Positions 1-6,744 of a stretch of 64,000 nt of DNA are shown in pieces. The notes under the pieces were generated by a model, which saw only the letters and a list, made by a program, of their open reading frames with translations, was not told the origin of the DNA and ran no database searches. The translations under genes and the position numbers were made by a program. Position 1 is the first letter of the stretch. Each line of letters opens with the position of its first letter. This DNA comes from Marinomonas aquiplantarum. GTDB taxonomy: Bacteria > Pseudomonadota > Gammaproteobacteria > Pseudomonadales > Marinomonadaceae. The stretch covers positions 1 to 64,000 of the forward strand of contig NZ_QNRF01000013.1 in NCBI RefSeq assembly GCF_003314975.1. The letters are read 5' to 3'.

Positions 1-142
1 TTAATATCTCGTAAAAAATCCGAATAGATGGCTGCAAAACTACTCTTGTTAAAGCTTGATTTTGCTTGCAAAAATCGGAGTGTCCATAGATGTTAGCAGT
101 ACAAATCAAATATTAAGTTTTAACTCGCATTTAAGGATGAAA

Positions 143-529
143 ATGAAAACAACTACTCTCCCTGAAAAGGCAGATAAAAAATCACCAGCAGGTGCTGATG
201 TTCGTTTTATTATGGATGGAACAACTGGTGGCATGATCCATAGTACGGTTCCGCCTTATCAAGTAAATAAGCCTGTTGTCCATGCAACAGTCAGTGAGTT
301 TTGGTACGTTTTGGAAGGGCATGGTGAAATCTGGAGAGATAATGGTTCAGAAAGCAATGTAAGCACTCTTGTTCCAGGTACTTCAATAGATATTCCTCAA
401 GGTACATCATTTCAATATCGCAACGTATCAGGCGATGATTTAAAATTTATATGTATTACTATGCCACCATGGCCAAGTGACTCAGAAGCTACTTACATAA
501 AATGTGGGAAATGGGAACCAACGGTTTAG
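143..529 (+). CDS. Small cupin-domain protein (integron-cassette gene)
   Basis: A 128-residue single-domain cupin. The barrel runs over roughly residues 45-115, with the His-containing segment HATVSEFWYVLEGHGEIW followed by a glycine/proline turn (VPGTSIDIPQG) typical of the second cupin motif. The reading frame is open from 56, but AAGGA at 133-137 lies five bases before the ATG at 143, so I take that start; ATG 137 is the alternative. The gene is directly followed by an attC-type site and has no partner gene, which is how integron cassettes look. Substrate and metal cannot be deduced. Confident on fold, not on function. Confidence 0.75.
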   Translation: MKTTTLPEKADKKSPAGADVRFIMDGTTGGMIHSTVPPYQVNKPVVHATVSEFWYVLEGHGEIWRDNGSESNVSTLVPGTSIDIPQGTSFQYRNVSGDDLKFICITMPPWPSDSEATYIKCGKWEPTV

Positions 530-542
530 TGGTGACGTACTG

Positions 543-638
543 CTAACAAGTCGTTTAAAAGGACAAAAAAACAGTTGGCTTTTTGCTCCTTCCTCGCTAA
601 TTTTAGCCAACAATTTTTTGCCTCTTAACGAGGCGTTA
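543..638 (+). other. attC recombination site of an integron cassette
   Basis: The segment starts with TAACAAGTCG and ends with GAGGCGTTATG, the layout of Vibrio-type attC sites. Its two halves fold on each other. AGGACAAAAAAACAGTTGGC on the left matches the reverse complement of the right arm except for small bulges, and the outer parts (TAACAAGTCGTTTAAAAGG against CCTCTTAACGAGGCGTTA) also pair imperfectly. Unpaired extrahelical bases are what the integron integrase recognises. It follows the cupin gene and precedes the GFA gene, as expected for cassette borders. Confidence 0.75.
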
Positions 639-659
639 TGTGTCTACAAGGAGTCAACA

Positions 660-1067
660 ATGGTTATTAATTTAAAGGAAGTTGACGGAGTAAAAATACA
701 ATTAAAACACAAGGCTACTTGCCATTGTGGTGCAGTTGAAATTGAACTCGAATTACCCGAAGGGTTAGTTGACGTGCGTCGCTGTGATTGCTCTATGTGT
801 CGCAGACGAGGCGCAATAGCTGCTTCTGTGCCGTTGTCTGGTATCAACATTGTCAAAGGTTCCGAGGTACTAAAGCTCTATCAATTTAATACCAAAACTG
901 CAAAGCACTATTTTTGTAGTCAGTGCGGTATTTATACCCATCATCAACGCAGGTCAAACCCAACTCAATATGGGTTTAATGTTGCTTGTCTTGAAGGTAT
1001 AAATCCTCTAAAAATACAAGGTATCCCAACTTATGACGGTGTCAACCATCCTGCAGACCGTGGGTAA
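660..1067 (+). CDS. GFA/CENP-V family zinc protein (integron-cassette gene)
   Basis: A 135-residue GFA-domain protein (glutathione-dependent formaldehyde-activating family, Mss4-like fold). The zinc-binding cysteines are visible in order: CHCG, the CDCSMCRRRG pair, and CSQCGIYTHH. These cover nearly the whole length, which is usual for the family. ATG 660 is chosen because AAGGAG at 648-653 is well placed; the open frame further upstream (from 504) runs through the attC site and is not coding. GFA genes are frequent cargo of chromosomal integrons. The actual substrate is unknown; many family members do not act on formaldehyde. A second attC would be expected after the stop, but only a possible left end (around 1073) is seen before the RAYT element begins. 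Confidence 0.8.
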   Translation: MVINLKEVDGVKIQLKHKATCHCGAVEIELELPEGLVDVRRCDCSMCRRRGAIAASVPLSGINIVKGSEVLKLYQFNTKTAKHYFCSQCGIYTHHQRRSNPTQYGFNVACLEGINPLKIQGIPTYDGVNHPADRG

Positions 1068-1099
1068 TGCACATAACGAAACTAAGGAACTAAAGGAGA

Positions 1100-1475
1100 A
1101 CTAAAGGGGTCAAAGCCTTTTATCCGATAGCTAGGCATTTGTTATCGTGATACGTTAATTCTTTACATCAATTTCAAGGAGGAAATGATGCCAAGATGTC
1201 ATAACTCAGGAAACAGAGAGATCGTGTTTTTAAAGCCGCACTTTTTGTTTGAGGCGCTTGGAAGGAGCAAAGAAGAAAGGTCTTCTGCTTATCTGAAGTT
1301 ATTTTAAGGGCATATAGAGACTCAAGATATGAATTTAATTCGTGAGGCTTAGTAGATTTATTCGTACCTTCCTTAGGTAATGATTTCTTTAAAGAACAAA
1401 TAGAAAAACAACTGCAGCGCAAAGTTGGGATGCCTAGAAGAGGGCGACCAAATAAAAAAGGGCTTTGACCCTGAG
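1100..1475. mobile_element. Decayed RAYT-type insertion with palindromic ends
   Basis: The ends are an inverted repeat: AAAGGGGTCAAAGCCTTTT at 1103-1121 against AAAAGGGCTTTGACCCT near 1456-1473. Between them lies a degraded Y1-type transposase (see 1188-1468). The first ~85 bases recur with about 85 percent identity by eye at 4176-4260, showing that this is a repeated family. Such palindromic ends flanking a single tyrosine transposase are typical of REP-associated transposases. It seems to have landed in the attC of the GFA cassette, which lacks a right half. Confidence 0.6.
1188..1468 (+). pseudogene. Remnant of REP-associated tyrosine transposase (Y1_Tnp)
   Basis: Translation from ATG 1188 (preceded by AAGGAGG) gives MPRCHNSGNREIVF, matching the N-terminus of RAYT proteins (MPRRAR..., GNNRE.VF). 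It then jumps to PHFLFEALGRSKEERSSAYL, which belongs to the C-terminal third of the family, followed by a stop. After a frameshift the last part reads LGNDFFKEQIEKQL and RRGRPNKK, the usual basic tail. The HUH motif and catalytic tyrosine region are deleted, so this is a non-functional internal-deletion derivative of about 280 bp; an intact RAYT gene is about 650-700 bp. Confidence 0.65.
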
Positions 1476-1549
1476 GGATCCTTAAGGGTTTTGCAGCATT
1501 TAAGTTGTGTCATAATGTTTTAATCGATCAGGCCAAAGAGACGATAAGG

Positions 1550-1771
1550 ATGACAGAAGACCACTTACCGGCAGAACGTTGGAAACAACGCATACAAAAC
1601 TACAAAAAAGCACTATGACAGCTGCAAGCCGATACCCTCTCTCACCTTCAGCACGAGCTAGATGACCTAAACAGCCCCTAGTTGATCGACTTAGTCGATG
1701 AAAGCAGCATCACCAGCCCAACCTTAATCAAACATATTCAAGACATGAGCGTGATGATTTACCAAGCTTAA
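1550..1771 (+). pseudogene. Fused remnant of a HEPN/MNT toxin-antitoxin pair
   Basis: From ATG 1550 the frame reads MTEDHLPAERWKQRIQNYKKAL, the N-terminus of HI0074-type nucleotidyltransferase substrate-binding (HEPN) proteins. A TGA at 1616-1618 follows. The same frame continues with HLQHELDDLNSP, a TAG, then LIDLVDESSITSPTLIKHIQ and an ending MIYQA, which is the C-terminus of the MNT nucleotidyltransferase partner. The middle of both genes is gone, so the beginning of one and the end of the other are joined. MNT normally acts as antitoxin by modifying the HEPN RNase. No functional product is expected. Confidence 0.55.
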
Positions 1772-1812
1772 TAAAGAGGCTGAGTTTACTCCCTTAAAAC
1801 TCAGCCTCTTTA
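1772..1812 (-). terminator. Terminator after the Rieske oxygenase gene
   Basis: A perfect 16-bp stem (TAAAGAGGCTGAGTTT at 1772-1787 pairs with 1797-1812) with a 9-base loop and A/T-rich flanks. It lies 25 bases past the minus-strand stop at 1837, so it most likely ends that transcript. Confidence 0.75.
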
Positions 1813-1836
1813 AAGCAGAACAAGCAAGCTCATGCT

Positions 1837-2871
1837 TTAGGCACTTGTTTCGGCTTGAATCAATTCCTGTAATTTTCGTCTCGCACGCATACCGGCCACA
1901 TCACCGGGAAGGTACACAGGTTTTAGTGCGATTAAATCCGTCTCTGGCATGCGTTCATGACAGGCTTCGACCATAGGTTCATCCTCAAACTCAAACGCGT
2001 TATTGATTTGAATGCGTATACCTTCGTTTAAACCGGCATCGTCAAGTTTTTTGTTGCGGGCAACCGCGTAGAAGTAATGCGAGGTATGCTCGTTTTCTGG
2101 GGTAATTAAATGAATCCCAGGAAAACAGGCGCCGTCTTCAATGGTGCCATTTTCTGCTGAAAAGCCAGTATCCAAATACAGCACACTAGGGGGCTGCCAG
2201 CACATATGAGCACGCAGAGTACCAATCGCGGGAGCTTCGTCCCAAAGTAGCGAAAATAATGGCGAAACCGGGCAATTGTAATTCCAGTGCATAGACCACA
2301 CGGTATTGCCTTCTACTTCTACTTTACGCTCCTCTTTAAAGCCTGCTGGTGGCTCTTCATCCGAGGAAAGAAAAGAATGTAAGTAGGGAACATGACTAAG
2401 ATCGAGCAAGTTATCTGCCACTAATTCGTAGTGGCATTTTACATTGAGGTAACCGTGTACCGATGTCCAACCTTCGCGCTTATCGCACTCACCAATATCG
2501 ATGATACTGGCAGGGTCTGCTTGGCTTGCTTCCCCCATCCAAATCCATATAACACCTTGTGCTTCAATGACAGGGTAATATTTAACACTACACCCCTTCG
2601 GGATAGCGCCGTTACCATGAGGGTTATACGTACCATTTCCTTTAGCATCGAATACCAGACCATGATACCCGCAGGCAATATTATTGCCTTGTACTTTCCC
2701 TTTGCTTAGGGGGGCAAACCGATGAGGACACCGATCTTCTAAAGCGATTGCTGTGCCATCTTCACCGCGATAGATCACAACAGGTTCATTAAGTAATGTA
2801 ATAGCTAATGGTTTATCCAGTAAATCCTGGCTCCAACCAGCGCAATACCACGTATTTCGAAGAAATTTCAT
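1837..2871 (-). CDS. Rieske-type aromatic ring oxygenase, VanA-like
   Basis: A 344-residue Rieske non-heme iron oxygenase. The [2Fe-2S] ligands are C48/H50 (CPHRF) and C67/H70 (CGYHG). The mononuclear iron site is in DNLLDLSHVPYLH with H160 and H165. The C-terminal half resembles the vanillate O-demethylase oxygenase (VanA) group that removes groups from methoxylated or similar aromatic acids. Start at 2871 because the Rieske N-terminus (MKFLRNTWYCAGW) begins there and AAGGA precedes it; the open frame extends 22 codons further. The electron-donating reductase normally encoded beside vanA is not in this window. An AraC regulator is transcribed divergently and probably controls it. Substrate is unproven. 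Confidence 0.85.
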   Translation of the reverse strand: MKFLRNTWYCAGWSQDLLDKPLAITLLNEPVVIYRGEDGTAIALEDRCPHRFAPLSKGKVQGNNIACGYHGLVFDAKGNGTYNPHGNGAIPKGCSVKYYPVIEAQGVIWIWMGEASQADPASIIDIGECDKREGWTSVHGYLNVKCHYELVADNLLDLSHVPYLHSFLSSDEEPPAGFKEERKVEVEGNTVWSMHWNYNCPVSPLFSLLWDEAPAIGTLRAHMCWQPPSVLYLDTGFSAENGTIEDGACFPGIHLITPENEHTSHYFYAVARNKKLDDAGLNEGIRIQINNAFEFEDEPMVEACHERMPETDLIALKPVYLPGDVAGMRARRKLQELIQAETSA

Positions 2872-2990
2872 GGCCTTATCCTTCTTATTTTTATTGGAAG
2901 TACAGAATAGGAGATATAAATTGGACAATATACACAAGATAATCCATATTATCGGTCATATAATCCAAAGATAAACTTGCAGACTTCATT

Positions 2991-3938
2991 ATGGACTTAC
3001 TGAGTGACGTACTTTTATCGCTGAAATTACGTTCTACTATTATCTCAAACTGGCAGTTGAGTGAACCTTGGGGTTTTGAAACCAAGTCATTCCCTGCCGG
3101 GTATTGCTTTAATATTGTGGCAGGAGAGCTTTGGTTTTCTGCGCCTGACAGTGAGCCGGAATTATTGCTAGCCGGCGACTCCGTTCTGGTTCCCATCGGA
3201 GGAGAGTTCAATTTCTACTCGTCTGATAATGCACAGATAGCGCCATTACGAGCCCTATGGAAGGGAGACAACTTTGCTGGTTTTGATCACTACCTGCCGA
3301 GTGAATTGCATCAGATCAATTGGGGCGGCGGCGGAGCAAAGACAACACTACTCTCCTTTGCCTTTGAATTTCAACCTAATGTGCAACTCGACCTATTAAA
3401 AGCATTACCAAGCGCGATCATTCTACGACAATACCAAGGTACAGAGTTTCCCTCCTTTCAATCTGCCATTGCTTTTCTCAGTCAGGATGCCAGTAATAAG
3501 CAACCGGGTTTTGTGGCCATTGCAGCTCAATTAGTAGAATTGATTATCATCGGCCAACTTCGCTCTTATATCTTGTCAGAAACAAAGCACCCCAAAGGTT
3601 GGCTGCCAGGTTTATTGGATAAAAAAGTTGGTAAAGCTCTAGCCGCCATTCATCGTCACCCGGAAAAACATTGGAGCGTCACTCGCCTCGCAATTCATGC
3701 GGGAATGTCTCGATCCAGTTTTGCACAACGCTTCCAACAATTAGTTGGCGTTGGCCCCATCACCTATTTAAGCCACTGGCGTATACAGTTGGCAGCGGAA
3801 CTCCTGCAAACGACAAAACACTCGATAAGCGACATTACAGAAATGGTAGGTTGGACCTCTGACCGAAGTTTCAGGCGTCTTTTTAATCAAAGAATGGGCA
3901 AATCACCACTGGCATTTCGGCGGGATGTAAAACAATAA
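2991..3938 (+). CDS. AraC-family regulator with cupin sensor domain
   Basis: A 315-residue AraC/XylS regulator. Residues about 5-200 form an AraC-type cupin sensor (the WQLSEPWGFET start is typical of the Cupin_6 group). Residues about 215-312 form the double helix-turn-helix, with the recognisable SVTRLAIHAGMSRSSFAQRF and the second HTH ending in MGKSPLAFRRD. It is divergent from the Rieske oxygenase with about 120 bp between the starts. That spacer contains repeated motifs such as AATTGGACAATATA and TATAATCCAAAG that could be operators, though I cannot prove it. Likely a ligand-responsive activator of the neighbouring oxygenase. Confidence 0.85.
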   Translation: MDLLSDVLLSLKLRSTIISNWQLSEPWGFETKSFPAGYCFNIVAGELWFSAPDSEPELLLAGDSVLVPIGGEFNFYSSDNAQIAPLRALWKGDNFAGFDHYLPSELHQINWGGGGAKTTLLSFAFEFQPNVQLDLLKALPSAIILRQYQGTEFPSFQSAIAFLSQDASNKQPGFVAIAAQLVELIIIGQLRSYILSETKHPKGWLPGLLDKKVGKALAAIHRHPEKHWSVTRLAIHAGMSRSSFAQRFQQLVGVGPITYLSHWRIQLAAELLQTTKHSISDITEMVGWTSDRSFRRLFNQRMGKSPLAFRRDVKQ

Positions 3939-3986
3939 GTTTTCATAGTAGTTTCCATTCAAACACCTTGTATTCATATTTTTAAT

Positions 3987-4171
3987 TCAGGCAAAGCGGA
4001 GCGAGTCTTTGTTCCCTCCCCCTGCTAAAGGGGAGGCTGGGAGGGGGTTAGCTCTTGCTTGTCTTTTTCCCCGTTTTTTCCCCGTCTTTTTCGCGGACTT
4101 GGCAAGCACTTCACTTTCGGCACGAGCAGCGGCGATGCGTTGAAGCAGTTGGTCAACGAGTTCGTCTCCCT
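3987..4171 (-). pseudogene. C-terminal fragment of an unidentified gene
   Basis: On the minus strand an open frame reads DELVDQLLQRIAAARAESEV, then a Lys/Arg/Gly tail (KKTGKKRGKRQ), and ends at a TGA (3987-3989). The helical segment plus basic tail looks like the end of a larger protein, perhaps a restriction or DNA-binding subunit. The frame is broken just where the MITE-like element starts (about 4175), so only the last ~60 codons remain. Identity is unknown, and the tail runs through a C-rich repeat-like stretch (4015-4047). Confidence 0.25.
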
Positions 4172-4182
4172 AATCTAAAAGA

Positions 4183-4286
4183 ACTAAAGGGCTCAAAGCC
4201 CTTTTATCCGATACCCAAGTATTTGTTATCGAGATATGTTAATTCTTTACATCAATTTCAAATAAGAAAGGGCTCTGATCCCTTTC
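4183..4286. mobile_element. MITE-like short copy of the RAYT element
   Basis: The left ~85 bases (from AACTAAAGGGCTCAAAGCCC) match 1094-1181 of the decayed RAYT element nearly base for base, including TTATCCGATA and TTAATTCTTTACATCAATTTC. The right end, AAGAAAGGGCTCTGATCCC, matches the other terminus of that element. No transposase sequence remains between them. It is a non-autonomous derivative that could only move using a transposase supplied elsewhere. Confidence 0.55.
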
Positions 4287-4759
4287 TTTTTCTTCTCTTT
4301 TCTTCTTGCCCGAATTATTTTCGGGCCCCTTTCAATTGCTTTGGTTGGGGAGCATTTTTCCGCCCTGCTAGGCGGGTAACTTTTGCCAAACGATGCAAAA
4401 CTCTCTGTTTCAAGGAATGCAAAAAATCGCTTGAGTCCTTTCGCGAAATCCATTACTACATTAAAAAGTGCGTCGAGAATTGTCTCAAGAAGCTCATTAT
4501 CTCTTTTTACGTTTAAAAGCGGTTTGTGGGAATAACGAAGTTGGTCTGATAAACGCAGTGTAATCAGACACGGGTTTGGTGTCTAAGTTTTACAAAACGG
4601 TATTTTGAAATACAACTTTTATTGTAAGTTGAAGTTGTATTTTTGTGTTTGTAGTAAAGCTAAGTGATTAAGGTTATTCGCCAAATTGGTTATGAGAGGG
4701 GGTGATGAGCTGGAAGCGCATTAATGTCAAAAAATGGACTGGAAGACATCACACACTCT

Positions 4760-4796
4760 TTGTGGATAATTGTTAACAATCTGTATAAATATACAG
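4760..4796 (+). promoter_or_regulatory. LexA (SOS) box overlapping a promoter
   Basis: CTGTATAAATATACAG at 4781-4796 is a perfect CTGT-N8-ACAG palindrome, the gammaproteobacterial LexA operator consensus. A plausible promoter overlaps it: -35 TTGTGG at 4760-4765 and -10 TATAAA at 4784-4789, 18 bp apart, pointing to the plus strand. Repressor binding would cover the -10. The nearest plus-strand reading frame is the 41-codon ORF at 4895. On the minus strand only a 19-codon ORF starts at 4749. Confidence 0.6.
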
Positions 4797-4894
4797 TTTT
4801 TTTTGCTTTCAAATTTCTGGCACGGTTTGTTTAAAAAACATTCACATTTTTGCGCGTTTGTACTGGTAGAAAAATATAAAGCCTTTTGGTATCA

Positions 4895-5020
4895 ATGGAT
4901 AAGAATATCCTCAGCAGAAATAACAGGCCGTGGAAAAATGAAATAACGCGCACGCTCGTTTTTCCAGTTTTGGTTTTTGTGAATATGTTTATAAAAGCAT
5001 TACTTTTCAGCTATTTATAA
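4895..5020 (+). CDS. Possible small hydrophobic membrane peptide (41 aa)
   Basis: The frame encodes a basic N-terminus (MDKNILSRNNRPWKNEITR) followed by about 22 mainly hydrophobic residues (TLVFPVLVFVNMFIKALLF), enough for one transmembrane helix. It begins about 100 bp after the LexA box. This layout recalls SOS-induced type I toxins such as TisB, but I see no sequence match to them. There is no good ribosome binding site before the ATG, and an ORF this short can occur by chance. Treat as a candidate only. Confidence 0.25.
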   Translation: MDKNILSRNNRPWKNEITRTLVFPVLVFVNMFIKALLFSYL

Positions 5021-5217
5021 AGATATTGGCGAAATTTTGGAATTGTCTAAACGCGCATGCGCATTATCAAAATGTTGTTTGCGAATAGAATGCGTGGTTA
5101 CTTGATACAAGGGTAGTACATATAAGATATTTTATGTATATCCATCCAGTATATTGAGAAGGATTTTTAGAGTGAAAGAGTATTGGAAATATGATTGACA
5201 GCCTTTTACTCTTTTAA

Positions 5218-5288
5218 CCTTAAAATGAAGTGCTTGCTGATGAACAACGAAGTGGGTTGTTACAACAGACAAGCACTTCATTTTAAGG
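5218..5288. repeat. 19-bp perfect inverted repeat with nested stem
   Basis: CCTTAAAATGAAGTGCTTG at 5218-5236 is the exact reverse complement of 5270-5288. The 33-base spacer contains a second stem (AACAAC with GTTGTT). The structure lacks a U-tract and so is not an ordinary terminator. It could be a structured RNA, a protein-binding site or the end of a lost mobile element. Confidence 0.7.
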
Positions 5289-5360
5289 CAATGCATGAGC
5301 AATCATAGCTTTCTTTCTTTTTCCACGCTTTCTCTTGTTAATTCCTCGGTGACGGGATGA

Positions 5361-5388
5361 CATCTGAATATATTCAGATGCTTTTTTT
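5361..5388 (+). terminator. Rho-independent terminator
   Basis: CATCTGAATA-TATTCAGATG is a perfect 20-base palindrome followed by C and seven T residues. No long gene ends upstream, so it would end whatever transcript starts in the preceding non-coding stretch, for example from the LexA-box promoter. Confidence 0.7.
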
Positions 5389-5395
5389 CCTCGTC

Positions 5396-5459
5396 ATCAA
5401 ACAACAATTCGCCGAAAGCGACCGCTAAAAAGCAGCGGCGCTTTGGCTTGACGTTAAGT
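5396..5459 (+). other. Short attC-type site
   Basis: GCCGAAAGCGACCGCT pairs with AGCGGCGCTTTGGC leaving exactly two extrahelical bases on one arm, the hallmark of attC stem-loops. It ends in GACGTTAAGTG, which matches the R-prime core GTTRRRY. The opposite core (TCAAACAACAA) is degenerate. Its length (about 64 bp) suits short attC sites. The next gene begins 14 bases after the core, as in cassette arrays. Confidence 0.6.
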
Positions 5460-5472
5460 GGCAAAGGATGCT

Positions 5473-6009
5473 ATGAGTAAAGATCGCTATTATTACGATA
5501 GAATTACTATGGCTCTTGATGATCTCTTGCAGTGCAAGCGATATTGCGAGGCGATGTTAAAACTTCCATTAGGAAAATCGTTTTCCGAAGAAAGAACAAT
5601 TTATGAATCACTTTATGTGGCCTTTATTGTCTCCTATGGTCGAGTTTTTACTACATCAAACCCCATAGCTAAAGAATTCAAAGAACCGGTTAGTCATGAG
5701 TTTGGCAACTTCAGGTCAAGTATGCTTAAGACTCAGGTGGATAACCTCCGGAAATTCCATGAGCGAATAATTGATAAGAGGAATACAGCTGTAGCTCACT
5801 CAGATGGCAACTCCAGAAACTACCAACATTATGGTGACACAGCTTTACCTACAGGTCGTAATCCGTATTTTCCGTATAAGCATGAAGAAGTCGAAATGGC
5901 GCTATTGTTGGTTAACAACCTGATCAGCCTAGTCGGTGAAGAGCAATCAAAAGTCGGGGGGCGTGAATTTAGCAAGCCGTTATTTGGCGAGAGCGGCGAT
6001 GCCACTTAA
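5473..6009 (+). CDS. Cassette protein with HEPN-like RN-x4-H motif
   Basis: A 178-residue, mostly helical protein that I do not recognise by name. Residues 103-109 read RNTAVAH, the R-polar-x4-H pattern of HEPN RNases and their relatives (AbiV and C2c2-type toxins among others); an AHSD ending is also common in non-toxic helical families. The start at 5473 is preferred because AAAGGA (5463-5468) precedes it; GTG 5458 lies in the attC core. The gene sits between two attC-type sites, so it is a cassette. RNase or toxin activity is a hypothesis only. Confidence 0.7.
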   Translation: MSKDRYYYDRITMALDDLLQCKRYCEAMLKLPLGKSFSEERTIYESLYVAFIVSYGRVFTTSNPIAKEFKEPVSHEFGNFRSSMLKTQVDNLRKFHERIIDKRNTAVAHSDGNSRNYQHYGDTALPTGRNPYFPYKHEEVEMALLLVNNLISLVGEEQSKVGGREFSKPLFGESGDAT

Positions 6010-6114
6010 CAAACGGCTCAATCCGACCTCAACTGCGTTGCTCGTTTTGTGCTTTAACGCTACGCTATCACAAAACAATCAACTCCGTTCCGACGGTTTG
6101 GCCGAGCGCTACCA
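6006..6114 (+). other. Degenerate attC-type site ending the cassette array
   Basis: ACTTAACAAACGGCTCAA starts with the core ACTTAAC (RYYYAAC) and the TAACAAACG.CTCAA pattern of Vibrio repeats. The left arm (GGCTCAATCCGACCTCAACTG) pairs imperfectly with the right arm (CAACTCCG...CGGTTTGGCC). The expected GTTRRRY right core reads GCTACCA, so the site may be inactive. The conserved ybaM-like gene follows, marking the end of the accessory zone. Confidence 0.5.
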
Positions 6115-6153
6115 TACCCCCTAATTACCATAAGCTTTATAAAGGATAACAAG

Positions 6154-6327
6154 ATGAGCTTAGAGAGAGCACCGAACCATGTTAAGTTGGCGGTGGATTT
6201 AATTGAATTATTAGAAACCAATGCAATTGCGCCTGATGTGGCTGTTGAGGCATTACGCTTGGTATTGAAAGATTTTGAGAATAAGTTGGATATTGCTGAA
6301 CAAATCAGTGATAGCGAATCCCAATAG
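6154..6327 (+). CDS. ybaM: YbaM-like DUF2496 small protein
   Basis: A 57-residue protein beginning MSLERAPNHVKLAVDLIELL, which matches the YbaM/DUF2496 family (E. coli MSLENAP...VKLAVDLI.LLE) along its whole length. The central part EALRLVLKDFENKL also fits. AAGGA lies nine bases before ATG 6154. The function of the family is unknown. The gene lies 12 bp before the DUF1304 membrane protein gene, and the two probably share a transcript ending at the hairpin after 6700. Confidence 0.8.
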   Translation: MSLERAPNHVKLAVDLIELLETNAIAPDVAVEALRLVLKDFENKLDIAEQISDSESQ

Positions 6328-6339
6328 TAAGGAGGGGAG

Positions 6340-6696
6340 ATGGCTGTTGTAGCAATGATTCTAGTGGCGGCGGTTGCGCTGTTGCATTTCTACATTCTGT
6401 ATTTGGAAATGTTTTGTTGGACGACCCCTAAGGGACGTAAAGCGTTTGGTTTGACCGAAGAGTTTGCTGCTTCTACTAAGGTTTTGGCTGCAAACCAAGG
6501 TTTGTATAACGGTTTTCTTGGTGCCGGTTTATTGTGGGGGCTATGGTTAGGTCAGAATGGTCAGTCGGTGGTGGTTTTCTTTTTGCTTTGTGTTTTGGTT
6601 GCCGGCATTTATGGCGGCATCAGTTCAAGTAAGAAAATTCTTTATATTCAAGCGTTACCAAGTGCTATTACACTCTTGTCTATTTTGGCTTTGTAA
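6340..6696 (+). CDS. DUF1304 family inner-membrane protein
   Basis: A 118-residue protein with four hydrophobic segments (about residues 2-22, 51-69, 74-93, 99-118), the expected topology of DUF1304. The family signature LHFYILYLEMFCWTTPKGRK appears near the N-terminus, with FGL, ANQGLYNGFLGAGL following. A strong ribosome binding site (AAGGAGGGG) lies just upstream. No function is established for the family. It is co-directional with the ybaM-like gene and ends before a bidirectional hairpin. Confidence 0.85.
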   Translation: MAVVAMILVAAVALLHFYILYLEMFCWTTPKGRKAFGLTEEFAASTKVLAANQGLYNGFLGAGLLWGLWLGQNGQSVVVFFLLCVLVAGIYGGISSSKKILYIQALPSAITLLSILAL

Positions 6697-6701
6697 TGAG
6701 A

Positions 6702-6732
6702 TATTCCGCTCTAAATTATATAGAGCGGAATA
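6702..6732. terminator. Bidirectional terminator between DUF1304 gene and ribH
   Basis: TATTCCGCTCTA at 6702-6713 pairs perfectly with TAGAGCGGAATA at 6721-6732, with a 7-base loop. Converging genes end on both sides (6696 plus, 6745 minus), so one hairpin can serve both. Confidence 0.65.
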
Positions 6733-6744
6733 CTAGTCACTCGA

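Larger units (their letters stand above)
3939..5472. other. 1.5 kb region without a long gene
   Basis: This stretch lacks any long ORF I can support, but it is not empty. It holds a minus-strand gene end (3987-4171), a MITE-like element (4183-4286), a small hairpin (GTCTGAT/ATCAGAC near 4532-4555), a LexA box and promoter (4760-4796), a 41-codon ORF (4895-5020), a 19-bp inverted repeat (5218-5288), a terminator (5361-5388) and an attC site (5396-5459). Base composition is A/T-rich, unlike the core genes to the right. It fits one or more decayed or non-coding integron cassettes. Confidence 0.6.

Noticed and set aside
504..659. N-terminal extension of the GFA gene
   Set aside because: It reads through the attC site, and a ribosome binding site supports ATG 660.
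1174..1422. Minus-strand ORF of 82 codons
   Set aside because: It is the antisense of the transposase remnant, which explains the sequence better.
4055..4516. Plus-strand ORF of 153 codons and the opposite 68-codon ORF at 4247-4453
   Set aside because: Composition is low-complexity, and both run across the MITE-like element; no domain visible.
4827..4842. TGGCACGG as a third sigma-54 promoter
   Set aside because: The -12 element reads GTTT in place of TTGC, so the motif is incomplete.
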